Assembly (NCBI GenBank): GCA_020861205.1
Contig: JAJBSY010000364.1
Span: 1-8,798, forward strand
Direction: 5' to 3'
Origin: Deltaproteobacteria bacterium
Lineage (GTDB): Bacteria; Desulfobacterota; Desulfovibrionia; Desulfovibrionales; Desulfovibrionaceae
Length of the DNA: 8,798 bases
Of the stretch, positions 1-6,415 are shown in pieces (position 1 is the stretch's first letter; each line of letters opens with the position of its first letter). A model generated the notes under the pieces. It did not search any database. It saw only the letters and a list, made by a program, of their open reading frames with translations, and had not been told where the DNA came from. A program made the position numbers and the translations under genes.

Positions 1-553
1 AAATAACTGTAACGCCCCGGCGTGGCTTCCGCAAGTATTTAGAGCGACGGGCACGCCTCGACTTGCTTGATACTTCGCCAGGCTCGCGAAGCGCATCTAT
101 GCTTGCTGTTCGCCACGCCGCGCGGAACACGCCCTTCTTGTCGTTGAAGGCAATTGAGGCCTTGCGAGCATCGGCGGGCACCAGGTTCGCCCCTGCCGAC
201 TCCCGGTGCCCCGTTCGGCGTAAGCCTTCCGCACGCGGCTTTCGTTTTTGTACCAAAGCGGGTCGTCACCGTGAGTCGGCGGTTGGGGCAAGCGCCGGGG
301 GCGCCGCTTCGAGGAAAAAAGAGCGGGAAAATGGCCCCATGGATAACTTTTTAGCGGCAAGACTATGCAGCCGGGTCCATACGTGGTATGTAATAATGGC
401 TTATGGGGTCACTTTGTGGCAGTAAAACCCTTTGCCGCATAATCTTTTTATGTGCTCGAAGATGGTCCGCGAAACTTCGGGGCTTTACGGGACAGCGAGC
501 TTTTTCGAATATTCCGGCCTTGTTGACTGCGGAAACGGCCGCGAGGAGGCGCC
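1..553. other. Upstream region with no supported gene
   Basis: I see no convincing gene in these 553 bases. Several frames stay open on both strands, as expected for GC-rich DNA, but none shows a recognisable motif or a good ribosome binding site. The most protein-like reading is leftward and runs off the left edge: about 85 codons from a TTG at 256-254, giving a basic peptide with no family I recognise. It could be the 3' part of a neighbouring gene, but this is weak. Inverted repeats present are a 7-bp stem (176-182 with 205-211, 22-nt loop) and CTTCGC/GCGAAG (73-78 with 86-91). Bases 380-460 are more AT-rich than their surroundings and are the likely promoter zone for the gene at 554. Confidence 0.5.
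389..443 (+). promoter_or_regulatory. Candidate promoter zone for the response regulator
   Basis: Two sigma70-like -10 elements lie in an AT-rich patch. One is an extended -10, TG-T-AATAAT, at 389-397. The other is CATAAT at 438-443, with a weak TTGTGG at 414-419 placed 18 bp upstream. Either would give a leader of about 100-160 nt. The match is based on consensus hexamers only, so which one is used, if either, is uncertain. Confidence 0.3.
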
Positions 554-916
554 ATGATACCGAACAAGATTCTCGTAGTTGACGACGAAAAGCATATCCG
601 GATGCTCTATCAGGCTGAACTCGAAGCCGAAGGGTATGCCGTGGCAACGTCCGACGGTACGGAACCCATTCTTGAGGTTCTGGAGAAGGAAGACCCTTCC
701 GTCGTGGTGCTCGACATCAAGCTCGGGCCGGATATTTCCGGACTCAACCTTCTCCAGACCATCCGCAGTTCCGAGCTTGACCGCCCGGTTATCCTGAGCA
801 CGGCGTATGACAGTTTCCAGCACGACTTGAAATCCATCGCCGCCACCGCGTACGTGGTCAAATCCGTCGATCTCACGGACTTGAAAGAGAAAATCGCGCA
901 GGCGATGAAAGGATGA
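554..916 (+). CDS. Single-domain response regulator (CheY-like receiver)
   Basis: This 120-residue protein is a lone receiver domain with no output domain. It would accept a phosphoryl group from a histidine kinase and signal through protein contact. The acidic pocket is D10-D11-E12, the phosphoacceptor is D54, the switch Thr is T83, and Y100 and K103 match the conserved aromatic and lysine. Two departures are visible. The loop after D54 is one residue longer than the usual D-x-x-M-P-G form. The residue after K103 is Ser, where most receivers have Pro. The start is supported by AGGAGG at 544-549. No kinase gene is in the window. A 64-nt gap holding a hairpin (929-957) separates it from the M50 gene, so co-transcription is possible but unproven. 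The receiver assignment is firm; its pathway is unknown. Confidence 0.9.
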   Translation: MIPNKILVVDDEKHIRMLYQAELEAEGYAVATSDGTEPILEVLEKEDPSVVVLDIKLGPDISGLNLLQTIRSSELDRPVILSTAYDSFQHDLKSIAATAYVVKSVDLTDLKEKIAQAMKG

Positions 917-928
917 CGGGCGGACGGC

Positions 929-957
929 GGCGTGCAGGGCTCTCTTGCCCTCGCGCC
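929..957 (+). other. Hairpin between response regulator and M50 gene
   Basis: AGGGC at 936-940 pairs with GCCCT at 947-951 across a 6-nt loop. An outer GGCG/CGCC pair (929-932 with 954-957) is separated by a small internal loop. No T-run follows, so it is a poor intrinsic terminator. A possible upstream TTG start for the next gene at 945 falls within this structure, one reason to prefer the ATG at 981. Confidence 0.3.
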
Positions 958-980
958 GAGATCGTGATAGCTCGCAGTGC

Positions 981-1679
981 ATGATAGATATATCCCCGGA
1001 CATAACGCAGAACATCACCCGCATAGCCGTGACTCTCGTACCCATCCTCCTCGGGATGGTGCTCCACGAGCTCGCCCACGGCTACGCCGCCTATAGGCTG
1101 GGCGACCCCACCCCGAAACTCCAGGGCCGGCTGACGCTCAACCCCCTCAAGCATCTCGACGTGACGGGAAGCATCATTTTCATCGTGACCGCGCTCACGA
1201 GCCCCTTCGTTTTCGGCTGGGCCAAGCCGGTCAACGTGCAGCCGCGGTATTTCAAAGACCCCCGCAAAGGCATGATGCTCATCTCCTTCGCCGGTCCCTT
1301 GACCAATTTTCTCCTGGCCGCGGCCTTCGGCGCCCTGTATGCCGTCCTGACCCGGCACGTCATCGCGGGCGGCCTGGAACTGACGACCACCGTGCGGTTT
1401 CTCCTGAACACGACCTTCATGGGCATCTGGATCAACCTCACCTTGGGCTGGTTCAACCTTCTGCCCATCCCGGCCCTCGACGGGGGCCATATCCTGGCGG
1501 GCCTCCTGCCGCCCCATTTGGCGCAACGGTTTTATTCCTACGGGAAATACGCGCTCATAATCATTATCCTGCTTATGGTAAGCGGCGCTTTCAGGTATAT
1601 CATGAAGCCCCTGGTGGGAACGTCCGCGGAAATCATCGGTTCGGTGTTCGCCATTCCCCCGCAATTGTTATTTTTTTAA
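981..1679 (+). CDS. M50-family site-2-protease-like membrane metalloprotease
   Basis: This 232-residue integral membrane protein belongs to the compact, PDZ-less branch of the M50 (site-2 protease) family, which cleaves substrates within the membrane. The zinc site is HELAH at residues 29-33 in the first helix, with D167 of the L-D-G-G motif (166-169) as the probable third ligand. Family blocks also visible are NPLKHLD (54-60), the GWAKPV stretch (79-84), AGPLTNF (104-110) and FNLLPIPALDGGHIL (158-172). Hydrophobic segments lie near 15-36, 62-80, 97-124, 138-165 and 187-205. The start is the ATG at 981. A TTG at 945 would add 12 polar residues not typical of the family, though neither start has a strong Shine-Dalgarno. 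The stop is 12 nt before trpS, suggesting one transcript. The substrate is unknown. Confidence 0.9.
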   Translation: MIDISPDITQNITRIAVTLVPILLGMVLHELAHGYAAYRLGDPTPKLQGRLTLNPLKHLDVTGSIIFIVTALTSPFVFGWAKPVNVQPRYFKDPRKGMMLISFAGPLTNFLLAAAFGALYAVLTRHVIAGGLELTTTVRFLLNTTFMGIWINLTLGWFNLLPIPALDGGHILAGLLPPHLAQRFYSYGKYALIIIILLMVSGAFRYIMKPLVGTSAEIIGSVFAIPPQLLFF

Positions 1680-1691
1680 TCCGGAGTAGTT

Positions 1692-2696
1692 ATGCATAAC
1701 GCGGCTCTCGGCGCTGACAAGCGCACCCTTTCCGGTATGCGGCCCACCGGGCCGTTGCATCTCGGCCATTATTTCGGCGCGCTCAAGAACTGGGTCGAGA
1801 TGCAGGATACGTTGCAGGCCTTTTTCTTCGTGGCCGACTGGCACGCCCTGACGAGCGAGTTTGAAGACACCGCGCGCATCAAGGAATACGTGCCCGAGCT
1901 GGTAAAGGATTGGGTGGCCTCCGGCCTGGACCCGGAAAAATGCGTCATCTTCCGCCAGTCCGCTATCAAGGAACATGCGGAACTGCACCTGCTTCTTTCC
2001 ATGATCACGCCCGTTTCCTGGCTGGAACGCTGTCCCACCTACAAGGAACAGCAGCAGCAGATAACGGATAAGGACCTTTCCAATTACGGGTTCCTCGGCT
2101 ATCCGGTTCTCATGGCGACGGACATCATCATGTACCGGCCCAAATGGGTGCCCGTGGGGGCGGACCAGCTCCCGCATCTTGAATTGACGCGCGAAATCGC
2201 CCGCCGGTTCAACAACCTTTACGGAGAGTATTTTCCCGAACCCGAAGCGCGCCTTACCCCGGCCGCCAAGTGCCCGGGCCTGGACGGACGCAAGATGTCC
2301 AAGAGTTACCACAACTACATCGGCCTGAACGAAAGCATGGACGAGATCACGCCCAAGGTGCGCGGGATGCTCACGGACAAGGCCCGCCTGCGCAAGACAG
2401 ATCCCGGCGATCCCGACGTGTGCAACCTGTTCCCCTATCACGAACTGCTCACGGACGCGGCGACGCGCGCGGAAATCCGGGAGGGATGCACCACCGCCAC
2501 GCTCGGCTGCGTGGATTGCAAGAAAATACTGCTCCGAAATCTGGCCGCGTTCCTTGAGCCGCTGCATGAACGGCGGGCAAGGCTCGATGCCGACCCGAAC
2601 GCCGTGCGCGATATCCTGGAGGCGGGTAACGCCAAGGCCCGCGCCTTTGCCCAGGGGACCATGCGCGACGTGCGCCGGCTGATGCACATGGATTAA
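1692..2696 (+). CDS. trpS: Tryptophanyl-tRNA synthetase, probable [4Fe-4S] type
   Basis: This cytoplasmic class I aminoacyl-tRNA synthetase charges tRNA(Trp) with tryptophan using ATP. At 334 residues it has normal bacterial length. Visible signatures are the HIGH-like HLGH at 23-26, the VGADQLPHLELTR block at 155-167 and KMSKS at 201-205. Four cysteines, C244, C266, C273 and C276, are spaced C-x21-C-x6-C-x2-C before the C-terminal anticodon-binding helices. From memory, this is nearly the arrangement in Thermotoga maritima TrpRS, whose structure carries a [4Fe-4S] cluster (C-x22-C-x6-C-x2-C), with similar surrounding residues. Cluster binding here is therefore a well-grounded inference. GGAG at 1683-1686, five bases upstream, supports the start. 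It follows the M50 gene by 12 nt, and a strong hairpin begins on the base after its TAA. Confidence 0.96.
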   Translation: MHNAALGADKRTLSGMRPTGPLHLGHYFGALKNWVEMQDTLQAFFFVADWHALTSEFEDTARIKEYVPELVKDWVASGLDPEKCVIFRQSAIKEHAELHLLLSMITPVSWLERCPTYKEQQQQITDKDLSNYGFLGYPVLMATDIIMYRPKWVPVGADQLPHLELTREIARRFNNLYGEYFPEPEARLTPAAKCPGLDGRKMSKSYHNYIGLNESMDEITPKVRGMLTDKARLRKTDPGDPDVCNLFPYHELLTDAATRAEIREGCTTATLGCVDCKKILLRNLAAFLEPLHERRARLDADPNAVRDILEAGNAKARAFAQGTMRDVRRLMHMD

Positions 2697-2726
2697 GCGC
2701 AAAGACGGTCCAGGCGGTCTTTGCGC
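2697..2726 (+). terminator. Hairpin abutting the trpS stop codon
   Basis: A perfect 10-bp inverted repeat, GCGCAAAGAC (2697-2706) and GTCTTTGCGC (2717-2726), flanks a 10-nt loop and starts directly after the TAA. No run of T follows, so it is not a classic intrinsic terminator. It could still end transcription or protect the 3' end of the M50-trpS message. Confidence 0.5.
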
Positions 2727-2797
2727 ACGGGCCGGCTCTTTCCCCTCGCGGGTCCGGGGGGAATGGCCCTTGCGGGATTTTCGAGGGGCGCGGCTCA

Positions 2798-2812
2798 CCG
2801 GCGCGCCGGAGG
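2798..2812 (+). promoter_or_regulatory. Palindrome overlapping the Shine-Dalgarno of the heptose gene
   Basis: CCGGCGCGCCGG at 2798-2809 is a perfect 12-bp palindrome. As RNA it can form a four-base stem with a CGCG loop. Its last two G residues are the first two of the Shine-Dalgarno GGAGG (2808-2812), which sits seven bases before the ATG at 2820. Pairing would partly mask the ribosome site. It could also be a DNA-level palindrome or chance in GC-rich DNA. Confidence 0.35.
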
Positions 2813-2819
2813 CGTAAGC

Positions 2820-3311
2820 ATGACTCTTTTCCATCCCAACGTTCTCGAGCCGGACGCGCTCCGTAAAAGGCTCGCGCCTCTTCGCGCAGCGGGCAAAACG
2901 GTGGTTTTCACCAACGGGTGCTTCGACATCGTGCATCCCGGCCATGTGGACCTTCTCGAGCGCGCGAAGGCCGAAGGCGACGTGCTGGTGCTGGGCCTCA
3001 ATTCCGACGCGTCCGTCCGCCGCCTGGGCAAGGGCGGCGACCGCCCCTTCAATCCGTACCAGGCCCGGGCGTTCGTTCTGGCGCACCTCAGGTCCGTGGA
3101 TTTCGTCACCGGGTTTGACGACGATACGCCGCTCGCGCTCATCAAGGCCGTTCGGCCCGACGTGCTGGTCAAGGGCGGCGACTGGCCGGTTGACAAAATT
3201 GTCGGCAACGACGTGGTACTCGGTTACGGGGGCCGCGTTTTATCATTGCCCTTGCTCGAAGGATTTTCCACAACGGGATTGGCCGAACGTATCCGTTGCG
3301 GCTGCGAATAA
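2820..3311 (+). CDS. rfaE2: D-glycero-beta-D-manno-heptose 1-phosphate adenylyltransferase
   Basis: This 163-residue cytoplasmic nucleotidyltransferase matches the C-terminal domain of HldE (RfaE). That domain activates heptose 1-phosphate with ATP to ADP-heptose for the LPS inner core. Visible blocks are [12 protein letters not shown] (31-42), containing the HxGH nucleotide-binding motif (39-42), NSDASVRRL (61-69), [11 protein letters not shown] (112-122) and the C-terminal [10 protein letters not shown] (150-159). The kinase domain fused to it in enterobacteria is absent, so this is the split, stand-alone form; the kinase must be elsewhere. The ATG at 2820 is chosen because GGAGG (2808-2812) lies seven bases upstream and the family N-terminus begins near here. 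Upstream in-frame codons to 2721 encode an atypical Gly/Arg-rich leader. No other LPS gene is in the window. Confidence 0.93.
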   Translation: MTLFHPNVLEPDALRKRLAPLRAAGKTVVFTNGCFDIVHPGHVDLLERAKAEGDVLVLGLNSDASVRRLGKGGDRPFNPYQARAFVLAHLRSVDFVTGFDDDTPLALIKAVRPDVLVKGGDWPVDKIVGNDVVLGYGGRVLSLPLLEGFSTTGLAERIRCGCE

Positions 3312-3324
3312 CCGTCCCTCCCGG

Positions 3325-3339
3325 CGCGCGGGCCGCGCG
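3325..3339 (+). other. GC palindrome after the heptose gene
   Basis: CGCGCGGGCCGCGCG is an interrupted palindrome starting 14 nt after the stop codon. It can form a short, very GC-rich hairpin, with a second small hairpin, CGGCGA/TCGCCG (3351-3356 with 3360-3365, TTT loop), just beyond. Neither has a clear U-tract following it. They may slow or end transcription before corA, but the support is modest. Confidence 0.3.
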
Positions 3340-3391
3340 ATCCGCCCGGGCGGCGATTTTCGCCGGGATACCGTGTTGCTTCACGTTTACC

Positions 3392-3448
3392 ACCCGGCCA
3401 GGGGATGTCTTCCCCCGCCGGGTCGCGGGGCGGAACCGTCCCCGGAGG
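3392..3448 (+). promoter_or_regulatory. Structured corA leader with alternative Shine-Dalgarno pairing
   Basis: Hairpin 1 pairs GGGGA (3401-3405) with TCCCC (3411-3415), inside an outer ACCCGG/CCGGGT stem (3392-3397 with 3418-3423). Hairpin 2 pairs GGGGCGG (3427-3433) with CCG and CCCC (3436-3438, 3440-3443; T3439 bulged; the innermost pair is unlikely to form) and ends on the base before the Shine-Dalgarno GGAGG (3444-3448). CTTCC at 3409-3413 could instead pair with that GGAGG, with one G-U, which is incompatible with the inner stem of hairpin 1. The pairing is seen in the sequence; a regulatory role is inference. Confidence 0.35.
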
Positions 3449-3455
3449 CGCAGCG

Positions 3456-4571
3456 ATGGCGAAAAACCCTTTGAACACATCTTCCGCGAGTCCCCGGCGG
3501 CGCATCGCGACCAGGGTTTACCTGCGGCCGGGGGCTACTCCCGGAACCTTGAACCCCATTGCGGGCTCGGCTCCGGCCACGGTGAGCGTCCTTACCTGCG
3601 AAGGCGACGGCGGAGCGCACGCCGTCAGCCGGGTAGACGATTTACGGCGTCTTCCCTCTCCGGCGGAAAAGGGCATGTGCTGGGTCCGGGTCACCGGTTT
3701 GGGGAACGTCGAACCCGTCGTGGCGGTTGAGGATTTTTACGGAATTCCGAGGCTGGCCGTGGAAGACACTTTGAGCCCCGGCTGGCGCACCAAAATGGAG
3801 GAACAGGGCGATTTCGCCTTTTTCCTGCTCCAGGCCCCGTCGGACGCGGCCGGGTCGCGCAAGGGCGAACACCTGAGCCTGTTCTGCAAGCAGGGCCTGA
3901 TCGTAACGTTTGAAGACGCGCCGACCACGCTGGTGGATTCCCTGTGGGACAGGCTGGAAAAGGAACCGCCTTCCGGGAAGATCGAACACCTGGCGGAACT
4001 CGTGACCTACATGGTGCTCGATCTTATCGTTGACGGGTTTTATCCCCATCTTGACGCAAAGGATGAAGAGCTGGCGGAACTGGAAGACCGGATCAGCGAC
4101 CATGTACCCAACCGTTGGGAACTCAGCCGGCTGTATACCGTCAAGCGCGACCTCATAACCTTGCGGCGCCTGCTCACTCCCTTCAAGGAACTGCGCAATG
4201 ACGTGCAGAAGCTGCACACGCCGGAATCGATCAAGGAGCTCAGACCGTATTTCGCGGATCTGGACGATCACATCATTCAGGCCGACGAATTGCTCGACAC
4301 ATATTACGAAGTTGCCAAATCCCTGGACGAGATATCCCAAAGTATGCTGTCCAACCGGATGAACGATATCATCAAGATTTTGACCATTATTTCCACGGTG
4401 TTCATGCCCCTTTCCTTTATCGCGGGCGTTTACGGCATGAACTTCGACACGCGATATCCCCTGAACATGCCCGAACTGTCCTTGCCGTTCGGGTATGTGC
4501 TGGTGCTCCTGGTCATGGGCGGCGTCGTGGCCGGTATGCTCTGGTTTTTCAAGAAGCGGGGCTGGCTCTGA
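3456..4571 (+). CDS. corA: CorA-family magnesium/cobalt transporter
   Basis: This 371-residue inner-membrane divalent-cation channel should act as a homopentamer importing Mg2+ (and possibly Co2+). The N-terminal two thirds form the cytoplasmic alpha/beta and long-helix funnel, rich in acidic residues. The signature GMN is at 327-329 at the end of the first transmembrane helix (about 304-326). It is followed by the outer loop with MPEL (338-341) and a second helix (about 346-365), then a basic tail, as in the family. The ATG at 3456 has GGAGG (3444-3448) seven bases upstream. An in-frame ATG at 3405 is rejected because it lies in the leader hairpin and lacks such a site. The strongly structured 144-nt leader is described separately. 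The next gene converges on it. ZntB-like zinc transporters share this fold, but the MPEL loop favours CorA. Confidence 0.93.
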   Translation: MAKNPLNTSSASPRRRIATRVYLRPGATPGTLNPIAGSAPATVSVLTCEGDGGAHAVSRVDDLRRLPSPAEKGMCWVRVTGLGNVEPVVAVEDFYGIPRLAVEDTLSPGWRTKMEEQGDFAFFLLQAPSDAAGSRKGEHLSLFCKQGLIVTFEDAPTTLVDSLWDRLEKEPPSGKIEHLAELVTYMVLDLIVDGFYPHLDAKDEELAELEDRISDHVPNRWELSRLYTVKRDLITLRRLLTPFKELRNDVQKLHTPESIKELRPYFADLDDHIIQADELLDTYYEVAKSLDEISQSMLSNRMNDIIKILTIISTVFMPLSFIAGVYGMNFDTRYPLNMPELSLPFGYVLVLLVMGGVVAGMLWFFKKRGWL

Positions 4572-4584
4572 GGCGAAAGGCCGG

Positions 4585-4610
4585 GGAGGCCCGTTTCCCA
4601 CAGGGCTTCC
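4585..4610. terminator. Hairpin between convergent genes
   Basis: GGAGGCCC (4585-4592) pairs with GGGCTTCC (4603-4610), eight pairs with one G-U, across a 10-nt loop. It begins 13 nt after the corA stop and lies between convergent corA and the permease gene, so it could serve both strands. There is no U-tract on either side, hence moderate confidence. Confidence 0.4.
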
Positions 4611-4649
4611 GCCGCGCCATGCGGACGGGTCCGGAACGTGCCTCTTCCC

Positions 4650-5489
4650 TCATAGCCGCATCACGGCCGCGCCGATGAGCACCAGGAGCACGGCCGCGAT
4701 CCTTGCGGCGGTTGCCTTTTCTTTCAGGAACAACACCGCGAAAAGCATCCCGAACACAACCGAGGTTTCGCGCAGCGCCGCGACCATGGCTATGGGAGCC
4801 CGGGTCATGCCCCAGAGGGCGAGGCCGTAGGCGAGAAGACTGCATGTGCCGCCGAACAGCCCGTACCGCCAGCGGTTTTTGACGTAGCGGAAATAATCGC
4901 CCCGCCGCGCGATGAGCGTGTAGATGGTGATGGGGAAGGCGTTGCAGAAAAAGACCCAGCACGTGTAGGAGACGGCGCTTCCGGCATGGCGGACGCCGTG
5001 CCCGTCCACCAGGGAGTACCCCATGATGACGAAGGCGTTGGCGAGCGCCAGGATGGTCGAGGGCAGGTGGAAACCGCCGTGGCGGACCGCGTCGACGGCC
5101 AGGATGAGGACGCCCGAACTGAGCAGGATGACGCCGGTCCAGCCGTTGGCGGAAAGGGCCTCGTGCAGGATGAAGACGGAAAACAGAGCCGTGAACAGCG
5201 GCGACGAGCCGCGCATGATGGTGTAGGCGTACCCGAGGTCCGCTCCCCTGTACGCATAGGCGATGAAAAGATAATAAAAAAGATGGATGCAGACGGTCGC
5301 CGCGATGAACATCCTGCTTTCGGGGAGCGGCAACGGCAGAAAGGGCAGGATGAACAGGACCATGAGGCCGCCGCCCCCGGCTTTCATGGCCGTTTCAACG
5401 AGCTTGTCCGTCCCGCCCTTGATAATGGTGTTCCAAACCGCATGAAGAACGGCCGAACCGAGGACGACGAGGATGACGAGCGTATCCAT
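4650..5489 (-). CDS. EamA/DMT-superfamily ten-helix permease
   Basis: This 279-residue inner-membrane protein has the two-repeat, ten-helix form of the EamA branch of the drug/metabolite transporter superfamily, whose members export metabolites or drugs or carry nucleotide sugars and amino acids. Repeat 1 spans about residues 4-133, with the typical GADLGYAYTIMRGSSPLF block (82-99) and a HEALS turn (109-113). Repeat 2 spans about 143-278, with the matching ALRETSVVFG (238-247) and LKEK (255-258) near its end. Its length is normal for the family. The start codon lies three bases after the stop of the upstream protease-like gene, with only a weak CGGCGG inside that gene's last codons as a ribosome site. 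Translation is therefore probably coupled. The family is clear; the substrate cannot be read from sequence. Confidence 0.88.
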   Translation of the reverse strand: MDTLVILVVLGSAVLHAVWNTIIKGGTDKLVETAMKAGGGGLMVLFILPFLPLPLPESRMFIAATVCIHLFYYLFIAYAYRGADLGYAYTIMRGSSPLFTALFSVFILHEALSANGWTGVILLSSGVLILAVDAVRHGGFHLPSTILALANAFVIMGYSLVDGHGVRHAGSAVSYTCWVFFCNAFPITIYTLIARRGDYFRYVKNRWRYGLFGGTCSLLAYGLALWGMTRAPIAMVAALRETSVVFGMLFAVLFLKEKATAARIAAVLLVLIGAAVMRL

Positions 5490-5492
5490 GGG

Positions 5493-6149
5493 TTACCGCC
5501 GTTCGATGAAGTAGAGGGATTCCGGTTCGATCCGGACCGGATGTTTTTCGGAGACCAGTTCGGGAGCGAAAACGCTCGCTTCCCGGTCGAGGCTGTACAG
5601 GGCGCTTTCTTCCTTGCTGGCGTCCCGTAGCTGAAAGACGCCTTCGTGATGGCAGTCCGCCACGCTCCAGTGCGATACGACGGGGTCGGGCACGTACCGG
5701 ATGTACCGGTGGAAGCGCAGGATCACGGCGCGCCTGGCGGCCCCGGCCCGGGGTTGCACGCGCGTGTCCGGCAGCCATTCCGCGAGGGCGGACCACACGG
5801 TATCCGCGTCCGGAAGGGCTATGGACGGGTCGGCGTAGGGCTTGGCCCTGGCGAGATCCGCCGCATCATCCGGTATCTGCCTCGGTTCAGCGAAGGGACG
5901 GATTACGCGCACGGGATAGGAGGACGCCTTGCCGCAGGCGAGAAGCATGTAGTCGCTGAGCCAGTGGAAATCGGTATCGTTGTACAGGGTCGCCCGCCAG
6001 AGGGCCGGATGCCGGGAAACGTCGGAAAGGACGGAAGCGAACAGGGCTCTGGCCTGGGAAAGGTTTATGCCGTAAAGGGCGGTCAGGGCGTTGACCACCG
6101 CGTACGCGGCGCAGAAAAAATCGAGCTGTCCCTGGTAAAAGCGCTGCAT
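5493..6149 (-). CDS. Putative papain/C39-like cysteine-peptidase-fold protein
   Basis: This 218-residue soluble protein has no signal peptide or membrane segment. Its N-terminus, YQGQLDFFCAAYAVVNAL (5-22), resembles the Gln...Cys helix start of C39/papain-like enzymes, with C13 as candidate nucleophile and Q6 or Q8 as candidate oxyanion residue. H160 in SHWSVAD (159-165) and D176 in LRDAS (174-178) are 16 residues apart, as for the His and Asp of C39-like domains. The Cys-His-Asp order therefore fits, but this is motif-level reasoning without a family hit. The natural substrate is unknown, and an inactive or amidase/transglutaminase-like relative is possible. AAGGCGG (6162-6156), six bases upstream, supports the start. 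The permease gene follows after three bases, so the two proteins probably act together. Confidence 0.7.
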   Translation of the reverse strand: MQRFYQGQLDFFCAAYAVVNALTALYGINLSQARALFASVLSDVSRHPALWRATLYNDTDFHWLSDYMLLACGKASSYPVRVIRPFAEPRQIPDDAADLARAKPYADPSIALPDADTVWSALAEWLPDTRVQPRAGAARRAVILRFHRYIRYVPDPVVSHWSVADCHHEGVFQLRDASKEESALYSLDREASVFAPELVSEKHPVRIEPESLYFIERR

Positions 6150-6263
6150 CCCAGTCCGCCTTGTCTATCGGTTGCGGGCATCATGCCACAGAAGGCCGGA
6201 AAGCGAAACCCGCCTTGCGTCTCCGGCGCGGGCCCGGCAAACCATTCAGCGGCGTCCGGGTAT

Positions 6264-6291
6264 GTTTTACCGCGAAACAGCCGGATTGCAA
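6264..6291 (-). promoter_or_regulatory. Weak candidate promoter for the leftward pair
   Basis: Read leftward, TTGCAA (6291-6286) and TAAAAC (6269-6264) are separated by 16 bp and loosely match -35 and -10 hexamers, four of six positions each. This would give a leader of about 110 nt for the protease-like gene. It is the best I see on this strand, but it is weak. Confidence 0.22.
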
Positions 6292-6352
6292 CAGATTGCC
6301 GGGACGCGGACGCGGCGGCCCGGTACGCCGGCTCGCCGCCACGGGGAACAGC

Positions 6353-6382
6353 TTGCCATGGAAGCGGAAAAAAGGTTAGTAT
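6353..6382 (+). promoter_or_regulatory. Candidate sigma70 promoter for the ComFB-like gene
   Basis: TTGCCA (6353-6358, five of six to consensus) and TAGTAT (6377-6382, four of six) are separated by 18 bp. They sit in a locally A-rich stretch, giving a leader of about 27 nt before the ATG at 6416. Its place in the divergent region supports it. Confidence 0.5.
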
Positions 6383-6415
6383 TTACACTACATCGTATTC
6401 CGCCAGGGAGACGTC

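Noticed and set aside
176..211. A 7-bp stem resembling a tRNA acceptor
   Set aside because: Only 22 nt lie between the arms, with no anticodon or T-arm, so it cannot be a tRNA; it is kept only as a hairpin.
343..349. T-run near ATGG/CCAT as a terminator
   Set aside because: The stem is only four bases with almost no loop, and it lies upstream of the likely promoter zone.
416..436. TGGCAG...TTTGCC as a sigma54 promoter
   Set aside because: The GG and GC dinucleotides are 14 nt apart instead of the required 10, so the -24/-12 geometry fails.
1671..1677. A run of seven T as an intrinsic terminator at the end of the M50 gene
   Set aside because: There is no GC-rich stem immediately upstream. 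The T-run encodes the last residues before the stop, and trpS begins 12 nt later.
1668..3086. A long open frame on the minus strand (about 470 codons) opposite trpS and the heptose gene
   Set aside because: It is antisense to two clearly recognised genes, has a Gly/Arg/His-rich composition typical of GC-rich shadow frames, and has no motif or ribosome site.
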